64,000 bases of DNA. Source: Saprospiraceae bacterium (GTDB lineage Bacteria > Bacteroidota > Bacteroidia > Chitinophagales > Saprospiraceae). Where the stretch lies: positions 372,001-436,000 of the forward strand of contig JADJPZ010000003.1 of NCBI GenBank assembly GCA_016713025.1. The letters are read 5' to 3'. This document shows, in pieces, positions 34,995 to 43,710 of the stretch. The position numbers and the translations under genes are program-made. Under the pieces are notes generated by a model. It worked only from the letters and a program-made list of their open reading frames with translations, made no database searches and was not told where the DNA came from. The stretch's first letter is position 1. Each line of letters starts with the position of its first letter.

Positions 34995-35519
34995 AGGGGC
35001 GTAGCCCTGACATCTATTTCTAATCGTACCATTCAAATAAATATTTTGGATCATATTCTATATCAAATTTATGAAGCAACAATAGATATTCATCTTTGAA
35101 TGATTGCTTTTTATGGTGATTAGGTTGATTTAATACGTATTTCACCACATTGTCAATATGTGATTTGGAATATGTAAATGCTCCGTATCCGTCTTGCCAA
35201 CTAAATTTACCAAGGATTAGTTTTTTATCATTGATCCACTTTGAAGAGCCAGATTTAACCTGTTCCATCAAATTAGAAGGCGAAATTGTTGGGTGCATAC
35301 CTACAAAAATATGGGTATGGTCAGGATTGCAATAGATAGCGTATGTTTTACATTTATGATTTGTAACAATGCCACATATTACCTTTTCTAATTCATCGCG
35401 GAATGATTCTTTGATTAGATTTTTTCGTCCTTGTACCGCAAAGACGAATTGAGTGTAAAGTTGTGTGTATGTATTTGCCATTAGAAATATGTTTTATTTG
35501 ATGTCAAGGCTACGCCCCT
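34995..35519 (-). mobile_element. IS200-type element within the array
   Basis: The transposase gene is enclosed by AGGGGCGTAGCCCTGACATC (34995-35014) and GATGTCAAGGCTACGCCCCT (35500-35519), inverted repeats with one mismatch. Each arm contains a self-complementary core (GGGC-GTA-GCCC), as expected for subterminal hairpins read by Y1 transposases. IS200-type elements lack true terminal inverted repeats, so the actual ends may lie further out in the unit. Confidence 0.7.
35020..35481 (-). CDS. tnpA: IS200/REP-associated Y1 (HUH) transposase
   Basis: A 153-residue Y1 transposase of the IS200 TnpA / REP-associated tyrosine transposase group. The HUH motif is His55-Thr-His57 in NPDHTHIFVGMHP. The catalytic tyrosine is most likely Tyr115 in NVVKYVLNQPNHHKK. 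SSKWINDKKLILGKFSWQDG matches the conserved mid-region. Such enzymes cut and join single-stranded DNA at hairpins. The gene lies inside one unit of the palindromic array, with its last codons (Glu-Trp-Tyr-Asp-stop) within sequence that also remains in the gene-less units. The frame is intact, so activity is possible. Confidence 0.93.
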   Translation of the reverse strand: MANTYTQLYTQFVFAVQGRKNLIKESFRDELEKVICGIVTNHKCKTYAIYCNPDHTHIFVGMHPTISPSNLMEQVKSGSSKWINDKKLILGKFSWQDGYGAFTYSKSHIDNVVKYVLNQPNHHKKQSFKDEYLLLLHKFDIEYDPKYLFEWYD

Positions 35520-36043
35520 TTTATTCTTATGTTTAGGTTTTTTATATTACGAAGATAATAGGGCTAACGCACCTTTGTTACAAAATCATGTATTATTCGT
35601 ACATATTATACACCCTCTTTATTATTCATACATGTTGCTCCTACGAAGATGTCAGGGCTACGTCCTTTGTTAAAAAATCATGCTAATAGAGGTGTAGCCT
35701 TAATATCTTCGTAGAAAAATAATTCAATACACCAGCGTAGGGGCGTAGCCCTGATATCTTTCTATTCGTACCATTGTTTATTAGATGTCAGGGCTACGCC
35801 CCTTTTATTCTTATGTTTATGTTTTTATATTACGAAGATAATAGGGCTAACGCCCCTTTGTTACAAAATCATGTATTATTCGTACATGATATACGACCTC
35901 TTTATTATTCATACATGTTACTCCTACGAAGATGTCAGGGCTACGTCCTTTGTTAAAAACTCATGCTCATAGGGGCGTAGCCCTGATATCTTTTCTATTC
36001 GTACCATTCTTCTATTTTCCACCCTCCGCTTCCCTTTTCGTCC

Positions 36044-37201
36044 TTACAAATTCTCCACATATTTGTACGGTGAGCCTGTATTGATCAGTACAACTTTGTC
36101 TTTGGGGCCGATAAATCCACTCCGGACAAGTTTAGTAAATCCTGAGTACACAGCTGCACCTTCAGGTGATAAAAAAATACCTTCTGACTTGCCAAATTCA
36201 TAAATAGCGGATTTCATATCTTCCTCTGATACGTCCAGTGCAATTCCCTTACTTTCATAAATCGTTTTCATGATGAGACGATCGCCAAAAGCTTTGGGTA
36301 CACGCAATCCATTGGCTATAGTTTCTTGAGGGTTTTCGCAGAGGTCGCAAAAACCCTGACCGGCTTCAAATGCTTTGACTACCGGATTGCACCCTACAGT
36401 CTGCACAGCCACCATCCTTGTGGGTATATGTGTGACCCATCCCATCTCGAGCATTTCCTGAAAGGCTTTCCAAATCCCTATTAGCCCGGTACCTCCTCCT
36501 GTAGGATAGATGATGACGTCGGGAAGTGACCAGTTCAATTGTTCGGCTATCTCATATCCCATAGTCTTTTTGCCCTCGAGCCTGAAGGGTTCTTTCAGAG
36601 TAGTGATATCCCACCACCGCCCTTCTGCATTATCACTTGCCATCGCAAGACCTGCATCCCTTATGCTTCCATTGATTTTGGTCACTTTGGCACCCATCAC
36701 TTCGCAATCCAACTGAAAAACCCGAGGTGTGGCTTCAGGCATATAAATAAAGGATTCACCATCCATTGCTGCCACATATGCTGCCAATGCACTACCGGCA
36801 TTGCCTGCCGTAGGAATACAAAATGTTTTGATGCCCAGTTCCTTAGCTTTGGAGACGGCCATACCTATACCTCTGGCTTTAAATGATCCGGTGGGATTTA
36901 ACCCCTCTTCCTTCATATACACCACTGACACACCAGATGCCGCGGCAGTTTTTATGAGGTCAAGCATGGGAGTCCATCCCTCTCCAAGTGTTACTATATT
37001 TTTTTCATCTTCTATAGGTAGCAGGTCAGCGTATCGCCACATACCAGACTGCTCTTTTCTGATGATCTCTTTTGGGATACCTGGATGAAGGGAATATTTT
37101 GCTGTCAGCGGTTGTGTACATTTTTTACAATAACTGTGGATGATAGTTTTATCATATTTTTCACCACACTGATGACATTCAAGATGTGAGTAGTAAGACA
37201 T
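36044..37201 (-). CDS. thrC: Threonine synthase
   Basis: This is a 385-residue PLP enzyme converting O-phosphohomoserine to threonine. A zinc-ribbon-like N-terminus (Cys9, Cys12, Cys25, Cys28) precedes the fold-type II core with the PLP lysine Lys108 in NPTGSFKARG, the phosphate-binding PTAGNAGSALAAY, and YPTGGGTGLIGIWKAF. This matches the archaeal/Deinococcus-like class with an N-terminal zinc finger rather than the longer E. coli ThrC. Other type II PLP lyases are possible, but the overall match is good. It lies 31 bp after the repeat array. The promoter element is at 37269-37262. Confidence 0.9.
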   Translation of the reverse strand: MSYYSHLECHQCGEKYDKTIIHSYCKKCTQPLTAKYSLHPGIPKEIIRKEQSGMWRYADLLPIEDEKNIVTLGEGWTPMLDLIKTAAASGVSVVYMKEEGLNPTGSFKARGIGMAVSKAKELGIKTFCIPTAGNAGSALAAYVAAMDGESFIYMPEATPRVFQLDCEVMGAKVTKINGSIRDAGLAMASDNAEGRWWDITTLKEPFRLEGKKTMGYEIAEQLNWSLPDVIIYPTGGGTGLIGIWKAFQEMLEMGWVTHIPTRMVAVQTVGCNPVVKAFEAGQGFCDLCENPQETIANGLRVPKAFGDRLIMKTIYESKGIALDVSEEDMKSAIYEFGKSEGIFLSPEGAAVYSGFTKLVRSGFIGPKDKVVLINTGSPYKYVENL

Positions 37202-37261
37202 TATTGTTGGTTATGGTAAAGGTTAAAAATTATCGTGATCGGGCGATGATGTAACAAGCTT

Positions 37262-37269
37262 CAAAGATA
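37262..37269 (-). promoter_or_regulatory. -7 promoter element of thrC
   Basis: The minus strand reads TATCTTTG, a perfect TAnnTTTG match 60 bp before the thrC start. The 290-bp intergenic region 37202-37491 must also hold the divergent SusC promoter, which I could not place. Confidence 0.5.
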
Positions 37270-37491
37270 AAAATTATACTCAGAGTCAATACGCAAATCG
37301 TCATTCAAAATTTCCAATTTTGATAATTAAAAATTCCAAACACCTATCCGTTTTGCAAAAAAATATGTGAATATTAGGACAAAATATTATTTAGATTCGT
37401 TTATATTTTATAATTTTAACGTTTTATTAAGGGAATTCACTTAGATATTTTCTTAACATATTTATTATCAATCATTTCAAATACATTTTTT

Positions 37492-40400
37492 ATGACTAAG
37501 AGACTTTTTATACTTGGTAAAATCAAAAACTTTTGTCTGGTGTTATTGATGGTAACGGTAGGGCAGGGTTTAACCGCGCAAGTAAAAGAAATTAAGGGAG
37601 TTGTACGTTCTGGAGGAGCCGTAAATGAACCTTTAATTGGGGTTAATATTGTCAATAAAGCAGATCAGACCGGCACTATTACAGATGTTAATGGAAACTT
37701 CACCATCAAAGCATCGAAAGGAAATGTTATCTTATTTTCATACTTAGGGTATGAGGAAAAAGAAAATGTAGTCGGTGATGGAAATACAATGAATGTTTTC
37801 CTTACATCCACTTCACAAAAAATCGAAGAGGTAGTCATTACAGCCTTTGGTATCACAAAAGAGAAACGGGGCTTAACTCACGCAGCAGCATCAATTAAAG
37901 GCGATGATATTGCAGAAACTGTCAGAGAAAACTTTTTAAACTCCTTGACAGGAAAAGTAGCCGGTTTGACAACTAACATATCAAGTGGTGCGCCTGGAGC
38001 TTCAACACAAATTGTGCTTAGAGGAATCAACTCTCTGAGTGGAAATAATTCTCCATTATTTATTGTAGATGGACTTCCTGTTCAGAATAGTGTCGTTGAC
38101 CAAAATAATCTTGTGTCACAAGGATCAAACAGAGGTGATGATTTTACAAACAGGATTGCCGATTTAAATCCTAATGATATAGAAAGTGTGACTATATTGA
38201 AAGGTCCTGAAGCTGCTGCCTTATATGGTATTGATGCCGGTAGTGGGGCAATAGTCATCACTACAAAAAAGGGGAAACAAGGATCTTTAAGGATAAATTA
38301 TGACAATAATTTCAGAATAGATCAAACCATCCGATTTCCTAAAGTACAAACTTTATTTGGGCTTGGTATACAAGGTAGTGCTGATTCAAGAACGATGTCT
38401 GCATTTGGGCCAAGAATTCCGGAAGGAATTCAGGTATATGACAATGTAAAAGGATTTTTTCAAGATGCTTTGACTATGAGACATAACTTAAATTTTGAAG
38501 GAGGAAAACAAGGTATTTCTTACAGAATTTCTCTAAGTTCAGTAAATCAGGAAGGCACAGTACCTACCACAGGTTACAACAGGTACAATGGCAGAGGTAC
38601 AGTGTCCTACATTTCACCCAACAAAAAATTAGATATTTCAGGGACTGCGGCTTATACTAAATCTACTAATTTCAAAACCTTAAGGGGAGCAGGTGGCTTT
38701 TTACAGGCATTATTATATTGGCCTGTAACAGATGATGCAAAAAATTATATAAAAGATGATGGTACCAGAAGAAGATATTTTGATGATACAGGATTTGCAG
38801 AATTAGATAATCCTTACTGGCAGGTAAACAATGATAAGTCTCAGGACAAGACAGACAGATTCAATTATAATTTATCCGGTACTTATAAAGTGTCGGATTG
38901 GTTGTCAGTCACTGCCAGAGGGTCTATAGATCAATACAATACTTTAGGCTTCACTTTTAATCATCCTGAAAGTAATACCTATTATACTCAAGGTGGGCAG
39001 ATAGAAAAGTATACTGAAAAATATCTGGGTTTTAGTGGTGTTACTTATGCTTCATTACAGAAAAATATTGGTAAAATAGAGAATACCTTGAGAATAGGCG
39101 CTGCTGTAGATGATTTCGAAACCAAGTTTTTTTCTGAACGAGGTCAAAAGTTAAGAACACCTACTGAAAAATTTGATCCGACTTTTGCAACACTGGATCA
39201 AACATTTGCACGAATTGATTCAGCAACTTACGCCAATAGCAGAACTGTTGGTCGTGATACTTTGCGTATCAGAAGATTGGTCGGCCAATTCTTTGAGTAC
39301 AGTTTTAATTATGACAGATGGTTGTATTTCAATGTGGCAGGGAGAAGAGATCTTACCTCTACACTACCAGAACAGTCAAGGTCATTTTTTTATCCTTCTG
39401 CAGGAATATCGATTGTATTTAGCGAACTTTTAGCACCTGATTCAAAAACATTTGATTTTGGTAAAATAAGATTTTCATACGCAGAAACTGCAAAAGATAT
39501 ACAGCCATATGGATCTCAATCTGTGTATGTAATACAAACCTCAAGTGGTGGTGGAGTTGGGCTTGGATTTACCAATAACAATAAGGATATCAAACCTGAA
39601 CGGCAAAAAACTTTTGAAATAGGCACAGAATTAAACTTTTTTAACAACCGACTTGGATTTGATTACAGTTATTACAATACCAACAACATAGGTCAAATAG
39701 TCCGATTGGTAAGGCTGAGTTATGGAACAGGATTTATTTTATCTACACTCAATGTGGCTGATACACGCAACAGAGGCATGGAATTAGTCATCACAGGAAA
39801 GCCAATCTGGGGCAAAGATTTTGGTTGGGAAGTTAATTTAAATGGAGCAGGCACAAGAAATGTTGTAAAAAATTTACCATCCAATATTCCCGAATACTAT
39901 AATTCTGATTCTTGGGTCAGTGCTTTCAGAAATGGTATTGTACCAGGTGGCACTACAACCACGATTACAGGCAATGATTACCAAAGAAATAATAACGGAC
40001 AAATACTTATAGACCCATCATCGGGGGTCCCTTTACTCTCCAATCCTGCTTATATCAAAATCGGGGACAGAAATCCTGACCTGTTAGGAGGCTTCCTGAA
40101 TACTTTCAGGTACAAAAAATTATCTTTGACCATCAATACAGATTTCAGAATCGGTGGAGACATAGTCAACGGTACAGAATATGCCATGGTGCTCAGAGGT
40201 GTGAGTACAAGAACTTTGGACAGAGAAAAGCTGATCATAGTACCGGGAGTTTTAAATGATGGATTGCAAAATACCGCTAATCCCACCATCAACACCATAA
40301 CAGTTGACCCATACTTTTCAAATTATTACTCAGATGGAAGACTGTATGCAAGTAATTTTGTTGAGAAAGATATCAAGTGGTTGAGAATACGGGAAGTAAT

Positions 40401-40620
40401 TTTGAGATATAATTTTCCGCCTTCCAAATATTTTAAAAATCTTTCCGCCTTTATCTCTGGTACAGATCTTGCCATATTTACCAATTATTCAGGTGCCGAT
40501 CCTGGTGTCAATGCCAATAATGGGGCTACTTCAGGAGTTGGATCTTTTGGTATGGACTTTTTTGGTGCTTCAACCCCCAGAGGGTTTAGTGTAGGACTGA
40601 AAGCATCCATTGGAAAATAA
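37492..40620 (+). CDS. SusC/RagA-type TonB-dependent transporter
   Basis: A 1042-residue outer-membrane transporter. A signal peptide ending GLTAQ is followed by a carboxypeptidase-regulatory-like domain (about 32-110, EIKGVVRSGGAVNEPLIGVN), the SusC plug signature (LRGINSLSGNNSPLFIVDGL, about 180-200), and TILKGPEAAALYGIDAGSGA. The rest is a 22-stranded barrel ending PRGFSVGLKASIGK with a penultimate-region aromatic pattern. It imports an oligosaccharide or peptide together with the SusD lipoprotein encoded 28 bp downstream. No sigma/anti-sigma pair or glycoside hydrolase is near, so the substrate cannot be inferred. Confidence 0.95.
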   Translation: MTKRLFILGKIKNFCLVLLMVTVGQGLTAQVKEIKGVVRSGGAVNEPLIGVNIVNKADQTGTITDVNGNFTIKASKGNVILFSYLGYEEKENVVGDGNTMNVFLTSTSQKIEEVVITAFGITKEKRGLTHAAASIKGDDIAETVRENFLNSLTGKVAGLTTNISSGAPGASTQIVLRGINSLSGNNSPLFIVDGLPVQNSVVDQNNLVSQGSNRGDDFTNRIADLNPNDIESVTILKGPEAAALYGIDAGSGAIVITTKKGKQGSLRINYDNNFRIDQTIRFPKVQTLFGLGIQGSADSRTMSAFGPRIPEGIQVYDNVKGFFQDALTMRHNLNFEGGKQGISYRISLSSVNQEGTVPTTGYNRYNGRGTVSYISPNKKLDISGTAAYTKSTNFKTLRGAGGFLQALLYWPVTDDAKNYIKDDGTRRRYFDDTGFAELDNPYWQVNNDKSQDKTDRFNYNLSGTYKVSDWLSVTARGSIDQYNTLGFTFNHPESNTYYTQGGQIEKYTEKYLGFSGVTYASLQKNIGKIENTLRIGAAVDDFETKFFSERGQKLRTPTEKFDPTFATLDQTFARIDSATYANSRTVGRDTLRIRRLVGQFFEYSFNYDRWLYFNVAGRRDLTSTLPEQSRSFFYPSAGISIVFSELLAPDSKTFDFGKIRFSYAETAKDIQPYGSQSVYVIQTSSGGGVGLGFTNNNKDIKPERQKTFEIGTELNFFNNRLGFDYSYYNTNNIGQIVRLVRLSYGTGFILSTLNVADTRNRGMELVITGKPIWGKDFGWEVNLNGAGTRNVVKNLPSNIPEYYNSDSWVSAFRNGIVPGGTTTTITGNDYQRNNNGQILIDPSSGVPLLSNPAYIKIGDRNPDLLGGFLNTFRYKKLSLTINTDFRIGGDIVNGTEYAMVLRGVSTRTLDREKLIIVPGVLNDGLQNTANPTINTITVDPYFSNYYSDGRLYASNFVEKDIKWLRIREVILRYNFPPSKYFKNLSAFISGTDLAIFTNYSGADPGVNANNGATSGVGSFGMDFFGASTPRGFSVGLKASIGK

Positions 40621-40648
40621 TATTTCATATAAAAAATATAATTATAAA

Positions 40649-42190
40649 ATGAAAAAGTTAATAATCTTATTTATTTTGATAGTAAATTTTGGTTGCTCAG
40701 AATATGTGGATGATGCATTTCTCAATCCCAATGCAAGCACAACAGCTAAGCCTGAGACAGTCCTTCCATCTATTGAGGCCAATATAGCCAGAGGGTACCA
40801 ATTTGACTCCAGATTTTTGGGCAGATATGTGCATTACTGGACAATCACTACCTCCGGCGGTACATGGGACAGGATGGGTTACGATCCGGGATCAGACAAT
40901 GGTGGCGATAAGTGGAGAAGTCATTATTGGACATCCGGTATTAATGTATTGAATATGATTGCCGATGCAGAAAAAGAAGGTCAGCTGGATTTTGCTGGAG
41001 CAGGCCACGCCATCATGGCACATGGCTGGTTGACTTTGACAGATTACCATGGTGAAGTCATCCTAAACGAAGCCTTCAATACCAGTGCACTAACTTTCAA
41101 ATTTGACCCTCAGGAACAAGTGTATCAAAAAGCCCTTGCTGAGTGCGATTTTGCCATTCAAAAACTGAATAAAGCCAAAGAAAAAGGAGCATCAGAATCC
41201 TTCAAAAAAGCAGACTTCTGGATGAACAAAGGCAATCTGGATCAATGGATAAAGTATACGAACGGTATCAGAGCAAAGGTGCTGCACAGATACTCCTTAA
41301 AATCATCCTACAAACCGGATGATGTCATAAAGGCAGTCGATGCTGCACTGGCTAATGAAAACGACGATGTGATGATCAATTTCGAAAATAATCCAATCAG
41401 CACTCTATCAGCTAACTTCTACGGACCAATCAGACAGAATTTACCGGCTTACAGAGCTAGTGATTTAATCATAAGGTATATGGATGGAACCGTATTTACA
41501 GGTGCAATAGATCCGCGGATGGCATATATCTTTAAACCGTCCACCGATAATAAATTTAGAGGAGTCAGAGTAGCATCAGGCGAAGCAACGAGTGTACCTG
41601 CAGCCCAGAAAACATTTAATTTTTATGGATTTGTGGCAACAGCATCTCCTGCAGCTGGTATAGATACTGCTTCCCGGACCTATTTTAAAAACAGATCACC
41701 TTTTCCTATTATGACTTATGCTGAGCTACAGTTTATCAAAGCAGAAGCTGCATTTTTGAAAGGAGACAAAGCTACAGCATTGGCCGCATACAAAAATGGA
41801 ATCAGGGGTAATATGAATGCGCTGCTCAAACATTTTACAGGATACACAACAATGACCACAGCTCAGATTGAAGATTTCATCAATAAGGTGAGCCCAGCTA
41901 ATTCATCAGACCTTACTCTAAGTACCATCATGATGCAAAAGTTCGTGGCCCTTTGGGGATACGGCTTTGAAGAAACGTGGGTAGACCTAAGAAGATATCA
42001 GTATAGTCCGGATATTTATGCTACTTTCCAATTTCCAACAACAATTTACCCTGACAATGGAGGATTGCCAGTACAAAGGGTAAGGCCTAGATACAATTCA
42101 GAATATTTATGGAATTTTACCGAATTGGGTTTAATTGGCGCTAATGATGCAAATTATCACACTAAACCTGTATGGTTTTCTCAAAAATAA
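40649..42190 (+). CDS. SusD/RagB-family nutrient-binding lipoprotein
   Basis: A 513-residue surface lipoprotein, partner of the SusC protein upstream. The signal is MKKLIILFILIVNFGCSEYV (lipobox NFGC). Helical SusD features include TVLPSIEANIARGYQFDSRF, the TPR-like QVYQKALAECDFAIQKLNKA, PFPIMTYAELQFIKAEAAFL and the late FEETWVDLRRYQYSPD. A longer frame from 40610 overlaps SusC and is rejected in favour of this start. The sequence resembles the SusD-like/SusD_2 branch common in Saprospiraceae. Substrate unknown. Confidence 0.93.
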   Translation: MKKLIILFILIVNFGCSEYVDDAFLNPNASTTAKPETVLPSIEANIARGYQFDSRFLGRYVHYWTITTSGGTWDRMGYDPGSDNGGDKWRSHYWTSGINVLNMIADAEKEGQLDFAGAGHAIMAHGWLTLTDYHGEVILNEAFNTSALTFKFDPQEQVYQKALAECDFAIQKLNKAKEKGASESFKKADFWMNKGNLDQWIKYTNGIRAKVLHRYSLKSSYKPDDVIKAVDAALANENDDVMINFENNPISTLSANFYGPIRQNLPAYRASDLIIRYMDGTVFTGAIDPRMAYIFKPSTDNKFRGVRVASGEATSVPAAQKTFNFYGFVATASPAAGIDTASRTYFKNRSPFPIMTYAELQFIKAEAAFLKGDKATALAAYKNGIRGNMNALLKHFTGYTTMTTAQIEDFINKVSPANSSDLTLSTIMMQKFVALWGYGFEETWVDLRRYQYSPDIYATFQFPTTIYPDNGGLPVQRVRPRYNSEYLWNFTELGLIGANDANYHTKPVWFSQK

Positions 42191-42205
42191 TAAAAACCTT
42201 AAACA

Positions 42206-42982
42206 ATGAAAATTAAAATATCTAAAATATTATATAGTCTCTTTGCTTTCACATTATTGATATCCTGTGAAAAAAATCTTATTGATCAAAACCAGGAATG
42301 GCAATTTGCAAATGAAAATGCTTCGAATATTAAAATCATTAATACTTATTCACATGTTTTAAAGACTGCCACAACTACCCGTTTCTTAGGTTATTTAAAT
42401 AATAACCTCATTATGGGCAATGGATTGGCAGCTCCGGGTGTATGGCCTGGTAGTACTTATGCGCAGGTAAATCCCGGTACTGGCAACATATTGTTATTGC
42501 AAGACAGAAAAGTGGCAGCAGTAGGTACTACACCTGCATCTATTGCGCCTCCGATAGCAGGTGATACAGCGATTCTAAAATCTGTAACCTTAGATGCGAA
42601 GAAGTACTATTCGATATTTATGGCAGGAGATAGTATTGCCAGAGATTTAGTCGTAGTGGAAGACAAGCTTGAAGCATTGGATACAGTTACTTATGCCCTG
42701 AGATTTACTAATTTAGTGGTGGCATCACCAGCCCAACCAGTAAGATTATTTTCGAGAAGAGAAGGAAAAGATATCTTTACCAATATTGACTATAAACAGG
42801 TGACAAATTTTGTAAAACTAAAGTATGATACCACCGTAGATACTTTGGATGTATTTTCTGGTACTACAAGGTTATATAGTATTAATGGCTCTCCAAAAGG
42901 TAGAGGTAAAATGTACACTGTTTATACACAAGGGAAGACGGGAGTTAGGACACCTACCGTGAATTGGTATACAAATAAGTAG
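42206..42982 (+). CDS. DUF4397-like lipoprotein of the SusCD operon
   Basis: A 258-residue lipoprotein (LLISCEKNL lipobox) encoded 15 bp after the SusD gene. NIKIINTYSHVL near residue 40, KSVTLDAKKYYSIFMAGDS and ALRFTNLVVASPAQPVRLFS match the beta-sandwich repeats of DUF4397-type proteins, which often form the third gene of SusCD operons. It probably sits on the cell surface and assists substrate capture. No catalytic motif is visible. Confidence 0.75.
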   Translation: MKIKISKILYSLFAFTLLISCEKNLIDQNQEWQFANENASNIKIINTYSHVLKTATTTRFLGYLNNNLIMGNGLAAPGVWPGSTYAQVNPGTGNILLLQDRKVAAVGTTPASIAPPIAGDTAILKSVTLDAKKYYSIFMAGDSIARDLVVVEDKLEALDTVTYALRFTNLVVASPAQPVRLFSRREGKDIFTNIDYKQVTNFVKLKYDTTVDTLDVFSGTTRLYSINGSPKGRGKMYTVYTQGKTGVRTPTVNWYTNK

Positions 42983-43063
42983 AATATAAAAACGGGATGT
43001 TTTTTTTATAATTTTACAAATGATAAAGTGTAACATCTATATTCAGTAATTAAAGTATTCAAA

Positions 43064-43599
43064 AATGAAAACATTAATTAATTGTTTTATCTGGATATTT
43101 ATACTCCTGAATTTAAACAGCCTTTTTGGGCAAGCTAGTAATAACAATAAACCAGTAATTTTATGGAATGACTCAGAGCTTTATAAAATGGCGATGGCAT
43201 ATAATCTTCAGGATAGTTTTTTTGAACTCAAATACAATTAAAGAAGGGTATACACTACTACGATTTTACCCAAAAGAGGAAGTTTTGAAATATTACAATC
43301 AAAAAGTAATAACTGATGAAAAAAAGAAGGAATCCTATAAATTTGATGAAGACTTTAAGCTTTTCAAAAGGGAAAGTAAAAATGTTCAGTCAACTTTAGA
43401 GTATATTAATCTTTTAAATAAATATCCAAACGTCAAGAAATTTATTATTGAATCCAATAATAAAACGTCGGGATATTAAAATATTGAAAGCAAATTAATT
43501 TCAGGAAAAGAAAGAATAAAAAGACTTAAATCAAATGGTGAAATAGTTTTATTAATTTTTGAAGAAACTGAAAAAGACATTGTCTTGCCAATTAAATAA
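43064..43599 (+). pseudogene. Broken small secreted protein gene
   Basis: The frame begins with a signal peptide (MKTLINCFIWIFILLNLNSL, FGQ) and runs to about 43240. There the reading frame changes in AGTTTTTTTGAACTCAAATA, and a one-base correction continues into NTIKEGYTLLRFYPKEEVLK. TAA at 43477-43479 then interrupts the frame before NIESKLISGKERIKRL, which runs to the stop at 43597-43599. Two lesions suggest decay. No known domain is recognised. Confidence 0.6.
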
Positions 43600-43654
43600 A
43601 TATTTTAAGATACTTTCTTTAGTGGGTAATATGTATGCTATCAATGATAGATAC

Positions 43655-43691
43655 AAAAAAGCCGGAATCAAAATTTGATTCCGGCTTTTTT
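43655..43691. terminator. Bidirectional terminator
   Basis: GCCGGAATCAAA (43661-43672) and TTTGATTCCGGC (43674-43685) form a perfect 12-bp stem with a one-base centre, flanked by A6 and T7. It serves the convergent genes at 43599 and 43711. Confidence 0.88.
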
Positions 43692-43710
43692 ATTTTTACA
43701 TTTTCAGCTT

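Larger units (their letters stand above)
34378..36012. repeat. Tandem array of four palindromic units plus a partial fifth
   Basis: Units start at 34378, 34662, 34945 and 35689, with a truncated one at 35972. Periods are 284, 283, 744 and 283 bp. Each has an inverted pair AGGGGCGTAGCCCTGATATC / GATGTCAGGGCTACGCCCCT, a small hairpin GGGC-TAAC-GCCC, and a second motif pair GATGTCAGGGCTACGTCC / GAGGTGTAGCCTTAATATC across the unit border. The third unit is longer by 461 bp because it carries the 462-bp transposase gene. The array fills the whole atpD-thrC interval. Confidence 0.9.

Noticed and set aside
34378..36012. CRISPR array suggested by regular repeats
   Set aside because: The repeat period is about 283 bp, the whole unit is conserved with no variable spacers, and no cas gene is near.
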